Shown here piece after piece: positions 3,101-5,689 of a stretch of 5,689 nt of DNA; positions within the stretch are counted from its first letter, which is position 1, and each line of letters opens with the position of its first letter. Source of the DNA: an uncultured Oscillochloris sp. (GTDB taxonomy: Bacteria > Chloroflexota > Chloroflexia > Chloroflexales > Chloroflexaceae); assembly GCA_903877945.1 (NCBI GenBank), contig CAIRFY010000135.1, positions 1-5,689 on the forward strand, given 5' to 3'. The translations under genes were made by a program, and so were the position numbers. The notes below the pieces were generated by a model. That model was given only the letters and a program-made list of their open reading frames with translations, made no database searches and was not told the DNA's origin.

Positions 3101-5689
3101 CGCGCCCTGGACATTGGTGGTGATCTGCCAGTAGTGGTTGCCCGGCAGCGCGGGCGGCACCGTCACCTGGGCGCTGAAAGTGGCCTGTTGACCAGGCCCC
3201 AGCACCGTGTCCTGGCCGACCAGTACCTGGCCGACCTCGGTAAACTGGGGCCGACTGTCTGGGTTGTGAACCAGCATCACCTGATCGTGCCAGGGGCCAC
3301 GGACGGCCACCGTGCCGCTGTTGACCACCGTCCATTGCAGGAGTACCTTGTCTCCGGTGGAGGCGCTCTGCGGCCCGTCAACCTGGCTGACGATTAGATC
3401 AACATCAGTAGGCGCGCTTTCTACCAGTTCGTAGGCTCCCATGTCCGCGTAGGCACCGCCACTCGTGGGCGTGCCCGTATTCCCCGTGCGCGGGTCGTCG
3501 TAGCGAGGCGCACCCATCGTGTCGGTTTCCGGGGCGACGAGTCCATCCGCCGCATCTACCGCCGGCGAGCCGAAGCGCAGGCGGTAGTTGCCCAGATCAC
3601 GGTTGCCGTAGCGCGGGTCAGCCGAGATATTCCCGTTGCTGCCCACCGGATCCGTGAAGCCTCGCACCGCCAGCGAGGCGGGACACCACAGGTCTGAGGA
3701 GCGAATCGTCGGTGGCGGATCAATATCGCGATCCACACACACCTGGGCGCTGTTGCTGACAATGCTGTTGGTTATGTTCAAGGTACCGCCGTGGGACAGC
3801 AAGCCGATGCGGTTGTCATCAAACGTGCTGTTGACCACCGTGACGGTTGCTCCGCTCAGCCAAGCGACGAGCCCCCGGTCGTGGCCGGTGACGACGCAGT
3901 TTGAGACATTCAGTACGCCCCCCTGAGCCAGAATACCGTCGAAGAAGCCACGTTCCACCCGGCAGTTGCTCAGGCTGACGTTGCTGCTGCCGCCGGTACG
4001 CAGGCTGGCGCTGCTGCTCCAGGTGCCTGTGGATGGTCCGCCGCCATAGCGCAGGATTACGTGGTTCAGCGTTGCCTGACCCTCGATATTCAGATCTCGC
4101 CAGTTGCCGGGGGCCGGGGTGGTCATATTCCCATCCTGGTTGGTATCGCCGCCCATGCTGTCATCATTGACCGACGTGAAGACGATAGGCTGGGCCAGAG
4201 TTCCCTGGGCATCCAGCGTACCGCCGCCGACTACATTCAGGCGCGTTTGTGCGTCAAATTTGACCACAGTCCCCGGCTGGATGGTGAGGGTCGCACCACT
4301 GGGTACGGTCACGTCCCCGGTGATTCGATGCAGGAAGAGCGGGTTCCACGTCTCGTTCCCGACGATTGTGCCGCTGTGGCCTACCTGGATGTAACGAAAC
4401 TCAACCTGATTAGTTACATTCGCCTGAGCGGTATCTTGAATGATCAGACCTTGCCAGTCGCCGGGAAGGGGGATCGTCGTCTTGCCATCAAGATTGGTAT
4501 CGCCCCCGGCGCTATCATCCCTGAACGAAGTCAGCAGAATGGGGGATTGAACAGTGGCTGGCGCATCCAGGGTCGCGCCCGACATCAGCGTAAGCCCCGT
4601 GCCTGGGACGAACTTCACCGTCACGCCCGGATCTAGGGTCAGGGTACCCGAAACCGGGACGGTGACAGTGGCCTCTACCACGTGCATCGTTCCCGGCCCC
4701 CAGCGCTCGTTCCCCGTCAGGGTGCCCGCGTGCCAGGTAACCGCGTTGTTCACCAGAACGTGGCGGGTCGTCTCGTTGAGGATGGCCCCGCCGCTCGTGC
4801 GGAATATCGCACGCAGATCGAACCAGCCATCGGCCACGGTGGTCGTGTCCCAGCTCAGGCTGGCATCAATCGGCAGACCACTGCCGAGGACGGTCAGCGT
4901 GCCATCGGTCGCTGTGACGTGTACATCCACCGAGGCAGCCTTAACGGTACCCTGGACATGATCTTCACCCAAAGCGGCCCAGGTCAGCACCTCCGTGTTG
5001 TGGAACCAAGGCTGGCGTGACCCAGCCCAGGTGTAGATCGGCAACTGGGTGATCCAGGAGTCAATACGAACGCCATCGCTAACCGGATTCCCTTGACCCT
5101 GCGGATTGAGGGTTGCATGCGCTGGCCCGCTGGCGTGGCCCCACCAGTTTGTCCGCGCATCCACCTCGGCTGAGCTCTGATTAAGTACGCCGAAGCTGGT
5201 GTTGCCTTCGATCAGGTTATTCGTCAGAACGAGATTTGTGGCCTGGTTCAGCACAGTAACGCCGACGCTATTGGCGGTAAAGGTGTTCCGGGTAATCTCA
5301 TCGTTCCCGGTGCTGTTGGCTACCCGCAGACCGTCGCCCGCCATGTCATGGAAGGTGCTGTTGCTCACGCTGAGTGCGCCGCTGCCGCTCTTGAGCAGGC
5401 CCACGAATTCAGAGTACCCGCTGTAGGCCAGCCGAATGTAGTTCAATGTGGCCGCGCCCGCATTCTGCACCTGGACGCCCCGCCACCAGCCCGCCGCCGG
5501 GACGGTCGCGGCAGCGTCGTGGTTTGCGTCACCGCCCACGGTGTCATCGCGCCAATCGGTGAAGCTGATCGTCTCCGTCACCGTGCCGCTGGCGTTCAAT
5601 TGTCCATCCACACTCAGAAGCCGGTACTGTTCAAATTTCACCACCGTGCCAGGCAGGATGTCCAGCCGCCCGGCTGCTCCCACCGTCAC
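140..5689 (-). CDS. Large modular exported protein with beta-helices and a caspase-like peptidase domain (5' end missing)
   Basis: An uninterrupted reading frame of 1849 codons ends in TAA at 142-140 and continues beyond the right edge. The first codon is GTG but sits inside a beta-helix repeat whose other copies have preceding strands, and no signal peptide follows, so it is not the start. Domains by residue: repeat module 1-75; beta-helix 76-213; Ig-like 214-318; tandem modules 321-418 and 439-535; beta-helix 536-755; CARDB 761-882; PPC-like 885-998; IPT/TIG-like 1000-1087; sandwich 1090-1200; helical connector 1201-1300; caspase-like 1304-1492; acidic linker 1515-1540; DUF7619/DUF11-like 1557-1742; FN3-like 1743-1832; tail 1837-1849. 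Beta-helix, CARDB, PPC and FN3 domains are typical of exported bacterial proteins, so an extracellular or surface location is inferred. A role in adhesion, matrix binding or proteolytic processing is plausible, but the substrate is unknown. Only six cysteines are visible, and the last 875 residues contain only the catalytic one. Confidence 0.93.
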   Translation of the reverse strand: MTVGAAGRLDILPGTVVKFEQYRLLSVDGQLNASGTVTETISFTDWRDDTVGGDANHDAAATVPAAGWWRGVQVQNAGAATLNYIRLAYSGYSEFVGLLKSGSGALSVSNSTFHDMAGDGLRVANSTGNDEITRNTFTANSVGVTVLNQATNLVLTNNLIEGNTSFGVLNQSSAEVDARTNWWGHASGPAHATLNPQGQGNPVSDGVRIDSWITQLPIYTWAGSRQPWFHNTEVLTWAALGEDHVQGTVKAASVDVHVTATDGTLTVLGSGLPIDASLSWDTTTVADGWFDLRAIFRTSGGAILNETTRHVLVNNAVTWHAGTLTGNERWGPGTMHVVEATVTVPVSGTLTLDPGVTVKFVPGTGLTLMSGATLDAPATVQSPILLTSFRDDSAGGDTNLDGKTTIPLPGDWQGLIIQDTAQANVTNQVEFRYIQVGHSGTIVGNETWNPLFLHRITGDVTVPSGATLTIQPGTVVKFDAQTRLNVVGGGTLDAQGTLAQPIVFTSVNDDSMGGDTNQDGNMTTPAPGNWRDLNIEGQATLNHVILRYGGGPSTGTWSSSASLRTGGSSNVSLSNCRVERGFFDGILAQGGVLNVSNCVVTGHDRGLVAWLSGATVTVVNSTFDDNRIGLLSHGGTLNITNSIVSNSAQVCVDRDIDPPPTIRSSDLWCPASLAVRGFTDPVGSNGNISADPRYGNRDLGNYRLRFGSPAVDAADGLVAPETDTMGAPRYDDPRTGNTGTPTSGGAYADMGAYELVESAPTDVDLIVSQVDGPQSASTGDKVLLQWTVVNSGTVAVRGPWHDQVMLVHNPDSRPQFTEVGQVLVGQDTVLGPGQQATFSAQVTVPPALPGNHYWQITTNVQGAIFEGSNSTNNSTRSPVPIRLDLPAMVVDGTPLTGQFDAAGASLWYQILVPANQDVQVRLTLDGGANNSTLALYAAQGRLPTTTSYDQRSDTQAGAAPILNLTGTSVDTLYCILAYASHLSAAPAAFSLSAQTVTFQIDQVSPAQGGNAGSVTLAILGNAFPETSTVRLRLADSRTVSPLSFFQSSRSRIDATFNMTGIAAGTATVEVVSPTNVVQQLTNGFEILAGGSPDFWVKLVGPANLRAGRETVFELQWGNRGTVDAPVHLLDVAIPSDITLRLEPGGVAQVNRAFFFTALADGAGLTVPPGYSASRPLYISANLGNHINLNFGAVAINDPSLTTLGINWADIAPLARPTGMTDTRWNALWGQITTNLGNTWGTMLPVLANNALAFNRSSRGWTETGVSLRSALLWEVDKALQVANVAGLGFNGASQLAQTTGASITHYLGIFLQDYDDKGWLDTEDLPEVGNDRKYVNEYLDHQAQMLPYRRTELFDSMASTTDTVSTKQITTELGLIAGRAGAGETIFIHYSGHGFTNGLSTRGGVITWGALYRTLNSSKAGRIVIVMDTCHSGGFTNWLKWIETSTTAYAKPTPGRWNVIAAAGEDQTSKDGWFSKPFYQSLGKGQNYWGAFQDNANITDWRGTTFQNPEFYSSDPRFTVKDTDGSIKDGMNDGLGKTDPSPPNGSGSTGVGVVGSVDPNEKQSLGFGANGFVMGGDALNYTIFFENAPSLGATAPVQELLITDTLSTNLDWTTFELTGIGFGAEVVPVPAGHQNYRITANIAGSPYPVQVEASLDPVTGLVRWYVASRDVITQDLPADPLAGFLPVNDGTGRGEGYVSFRIRPKATLADGTAISNQATITFDPTYGVNPPIVTNWVTNTLDLTPPASRAQSLGTTSPATFTVTWAGNDSGAKVAYYDVYVSVNGGTFSLWQTHTANTSASFTGTEGSTYSFYSVATDNVGHREAKTAQGETSTHVVGGMYVYLPVIVR
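143..181 (-). other. Short C-terminal tail, putative Chloroflexota-type ending (residues 1837-1849)
   Basis: The protein ends VGGMYVYLPVIVR directly before TAA. Endings of the type [YF]LP[LV][IV]xR are, from memory, frequent on exported proteins of Chloroflexota. The tail has no LPxTG motif, no transmembrane helix and no Cys, so if it is a sorting or secretion signal it is not a sortase, lipoprotein or PEP-CTERM type. Its function is inferred. Confidence 0.55.
194..463 (-). other. Domain: fibronectin III-like (residues 1743-1832)
   Basis: LTPPASRAQSL (1743-1753) leads into FTVTWAGNDSG (1761-1771), VAYYDVYVSVNGGTFSLW (1774-1791), ASFTGTEGSTYSFYSVATDN (1800-1819) and VGHRE. A W in strand B, the Y-D-V-Y-V strand C and the G-x-x-Y-x-F-x-[SV]-x-A-x-D-x-x-G strand F are the usual FN3 landmarks. 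This is the last folded domain before the tail. Confidence 0.75.
464..1021 (-). other. Domain: DUF7619/DUF11-like surface domain (residues 1557-1742)
   Basis: The segment starts with VDPNEKQSLGFG (1557-1568), continues with LNYTIFFEN (1579-1587), ELLITDTLSTNLDWTTFEL (1599-1617), TGLVRWYVASRD (1659-1670), a DLPADPLAGFLPVNDG run (1675-1690), GEGYVSFRIRPK (1694-1705) and ISNQATITFD (1714-1723). This order is a recurrent module near the C-terminus of giant exported proteins from several phyla. I associate it with DUF7619 or DUF11 families from memory, so the family number should be verified. No enzymatic residue stands out. Confidence 0.65.
1070..1147 (-). other. Acidic calcium-loop-like linker (residues 1515-1540)
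   Basis: The segment around DTDGSIKDGMNDG (1522-1534) is rich in Asp, Asn and Gly in thrombospondin type 3-like spacing (D-x-D-G-x-I-x-D-G-x-x-D-G). It lies just after the caspase-like core and ends in a Pro, Gly, Ser-rich stretch to 1553, so it is probably a flexible, calcium-stiffened hinge. Confidence 0.55.
1214..1780 (-). other. Domain: caspase/metacaspase-like peptidase, clan CD (residues 1304-1492)
   Basis: The first strand and helix read HYLGIFLQDY (1305-1314) and LPEVGNDRKYVNEYL (1325-1339), matching the G-x-x-x-Y ... L-x-G-x-x-N-D-x-x-x-[VL]-x-x-x-L start of C14 peptidases. TIFIHYSGHG (1385-1394) carries the putative catalytic His, H1393 (bases 1513-1511). GRIVIVMDTCHSGG (1421-1434) carries the putative nucleophile, C1430 (bases 1402-1400, codon TGT). 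NVIAAAGEDQTSKDG (1458-1472) is the following strand and loop, where the family usually reads [IL]-x-A-[SA]-x-x-x-[EQ]. By analogy with metacaspases, the Asp two residues before the Cys (D1428) may favour Arg or Lys at P1. Gingipain-like and C13 legumain families share the fold and cannot be fully excluded. Confidence 0.85.
1790..2089 (-). other. Region: helical connector before the peptidase-like domain (residues 1201-1300)
   Basis: Unlike its neighbours, this stretch looks helical, with many Leu, Ala, Trp and Asn and few strand patterns: INWADIAPLARP (1205-1216), WNALWGQITTNLGNTWGTML (1224-1243), LRSALLWEVDKALQVANV (1267-1284). Similar helical segments precede C-terminal modules in other very large exported proteins. 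It lies directly before the caspase-like core and could be a hinge or pro-region; that function is inference only. Confidence 0.45.
2090..2422 (-). other. Domain: further beta-sandwich, CARDB/DUF11-like (residues 1090-1200)
   Basis: DFWVKLVGPANLRAGRET (1093-1110) and VFELQWGNRGTVDAPVHLLDV (from 1111) repeat the logic of an Ig-fold 'orphan' domain: an entry strand, a short loop with R-x-G-x-x, then a strand with N-x-G-x-x-x-A. Related segments in bacterial surface proteins are usually assigned to CARDB or DUF11. The family here is not certain. Confidence 0.5.
2429..2692 (-). other. Domain: IPT/TIG-like sandwich (residues 1000-1087)
   Basis: IDQVSPAQGGNAGSVTLAILG (from 1000) followed by NAFPETSTVRLR resembles IPT/TIG domains, which begin I-x-x-[IV]-x-P-x-x-G and contain a T-x-x-[IL]-x-G-x-x-[FL] strand. 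The end G-x-[AT]-x-V-E-V-V-x-P (1064-1073) fits the final strand pair. It is an Ig-fold spacer, and no binding partner can be deduced. Confidence 0.6.
2696..3037 (-). other. Domain: PPC-like, pre-peptidase C-terminal (residues 885-998)
   Basis: The order of GTPLTGQFDAAGASLWYQILVP (892-913), DVQVRLTLDGGANNSTLALY (917-936) and TLYCILAYAS (971-980) matches PPC domains: a G-x-[LV]-x-x-x-[DG] entry, a W-Y-x-[FIL]-x-[VL] strand, L-x-L-x-x-x-x-x-N-x-x-L-x-[LV]-Y, and a late Y-x-[IV]-x-x-[YA] strand. PPC domains often accompany secreted peptidases, which agrees with the peptidase-like domain further on. C974 is unusual in the late strand. Confidence 0.65.
3044..3409 (-). other. Domain: CARDB (residues 761-882)
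   Basis: TDVDLIVSQV (761-770) is followed by a TGDKVLLQWTVVNSGT stretch (778-793), a GPGQQATFSAQVTVP strand pair (831-845), and GNHYWQITTN...EGSNSTNNS (850-874). The pattern of a hydrophobic entry strand, W-T-V-x-N-x-G and a terminal E-x-x-x-x-N-N is that of CARDB, an Ig-fold domain known as a cell-adhesion-related domain in bacterial and archaeal surface proteins. Confidence 0.82.
3425..4084 (-). other. Domain: second right-handed parallel beta-helix with closing segment (residues 536-755)
   Basis: A second asparagine ladder is visible: N575, N597, N620 and N641, spaced 22, 23 and 21 residues, each in a V-x-[LIV]-x-N-[CS] strand-turn. Cysteines 576 and 598 occupy stacked positions, while C651 and C669 are close enough to form a disulfide. 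The end carries a standard closing signature of such proteins: ISADPRYGN (689-696), NYRLRFGSPAVDA (701-713), a GAPRYDDP turn, then ADMGAYE (748-754), equivalent to the common GSPAIDAG...DIGAYE ending. It is probably a binding or structural stalk. Confidence 0.85.
4085..4375 (-). repeat. Beta-helix module copy 3 (residues 439-535)
   Basis: This copy starts 118 residues after copy 2 and keeps the same order of motifs: SGTIVGNETW, TLTIQPGTVVKF (467-478), TLDAQGT, PIVFTS (501-506), the DDS-x-GGDTNQDG acidic loop (D509, D510, D515, N517, D519, G520), and PGNWRDLNI (527-535). At DNA level the copies have diverged and share only short identical runs, so the duplication is old or under diversifying pressure rather than a recent tandem copy. 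Confidence 0.82.
4436..4729 (-). repeat. Beta-helix module copy 2 (residues 321-418)
   Basis: This is one of two adjacent copies that share an extended unit of about 97 residues. It opens with AGTLTGNERW (321-330), parallel to SGTIVGNETW at 439-448. A TLTLDPGVTVKF strand (349-360) follows, then an LDAPATVQSPILLTS segment, and an acidic loop D391, D392, S393, G395, G396, D397, T398, N399, D401, G402. The DTNLDG core matches a D-x-N-x-D-G calcium-binding loop. The module closes with PGDWQGLII (409-417). Confidence 0.8.
4736..5050 (-). other. Domain: Ig-like beta-sandwich (residues 214-318)
   Basis: Alternating hydrophobic strands lie around a WDTTTVADGWFDL motif (280-292) and end with a VLVNN strand (311-315). 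This resembles bacterial Ig-like domains in which a W-D-T-T-x-x-x-D-G-x-[YF]-x-L strand precedes the last two strands. It probably acts as a spacer between the first beta-helix and the following modules. The exact family is uncertain. Confidence 0.55.
5051..5464 (-). other. Domain: first right-handed parallel beta-helix (residues 76-213)
   Basis: Short strands repeat about every 23 residues, and an asparagine recurs at the same turn (N110, N135, N158, N181; spacing 25, 23, 23). This is the asparagine-ladder pattern of PbH1 right-handed beta-helices. It ends in an NWWG-x-x-SGP motif (181-189) and an NPVSDGV segment (201-207), a cap-like ending often seen in NosD-type and other PbH1 proteins. 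Beta-helices commonly bind or cut polysaccharides or act as adhesin stalks. I see no lyase catalytic signature, so a structural or binding role is more likely. Confidence 0.8.
5465..5689 (-). repeat. Beta-helix module copy 1 (residues 1-75, cut by window edge)
   Basis: This is the first visible copy of a module also found at residues 338-418 and 456-535. Shared landmarks are an ILPGTVVKF-type strand, then an L-x-V-x-G turn, then a [FL]T-x-x-x-DD[ST]-x-GGD acidic loop (D48, D49, G52, G53, D54), and a closing G-x-W-x-x-[LV] strand (W69). Its loop reads DANHDA, a degenerate form of DTN-x-DG in the other copies. The copy begins in mid-strand, which shows that the gene continues upstream of the window. 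Confidence 0.8.

Noticed and set aside
2747..3397. Antisense open frame of 216 codons opposite the CARDB and PPC-like regions
   Set aside because: Same reasoning: the length follows from high GC and codon bias on the other strand, and no recognisable protein family or ribosome binding site is visible.
4061..4636. Antisense open frame of 191 codons opposite the repeat modules
   Set aside because: It is a shadow of the GC-rich coding strand. Its composition has no domain or start signal, and the opposite strand carries clear conserved domains.

Overview
The window holds one very large gene on the minus strand, open from the right edge down to a TAA at 142-140, followed by about 139 bases of non-coding DNA at the left edge. 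The visible part encodes 1849 residues. It is the C-terminal part of a larger protein: residue 1 (a GTG codon) falls inside a beta-helix module that is already running, and there is no signal peptide or ribosome binding site. Residue numbers below count from the window edge, not from the true start.

The protein is a modular, almost certainly exported or surface-located mosaic. From N to C it shows: the end of a repeat module and a first right-handed parallel beta-helix; an Ig-like sandwich; two tandem modules of about 97 residues; a second beta-helix with a typical closing segment; a CARDB domain; a pre-peptidase C-terminal (PPC)-like domain; an IPT/TIG-like domain; another sandwich; a helical connector; a caspase/metacaspase-like peptidase domain with an apparently intact His-Cys dyad (H1393, C1430); an acidic, calcium-loop-like linker; a DUF7619/DUF11-like surface domain; a fibronectin III-like domain; and a short tail ending YVYLPVIVR. 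Embedding a C14-like peptidase inside a long adhesin-like stalk is the most interesting protein-level feature. Several acidic loops of the D-x-[DN]-x-D-G kind suggest calcium dependence.

The organism is probably a member of the Chloroflexota. This inference rests on the C-terminal tail (a [YF]LP[LV][IV]xR-like ending that I recall on many exported Chloroflexota proteins), the domain combination, and the moderately high GC content. No ribosomal or other phylogenetic marker is present, so the assignment is tentative.

The non-coding left edge is not featureless. Bases 10-139 form a compact 130-bp unit with perfect 12-bp terminal inverted repeats (GGCATGTTTCAA / TTGAAACATGCC) flanked by direct TTA triplets. 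The right TTA is the gene's own stop codon read from the other strand. The inside can fold into further nested stems. The best reading is a small non-autonomous, MITE-like element inserted exactly at the stop codon, with a structured 3' UTR element or unusual terminator as the alternative. No RNA gene, CRISPR array, complete insertion sequence or second credible gene is visible.
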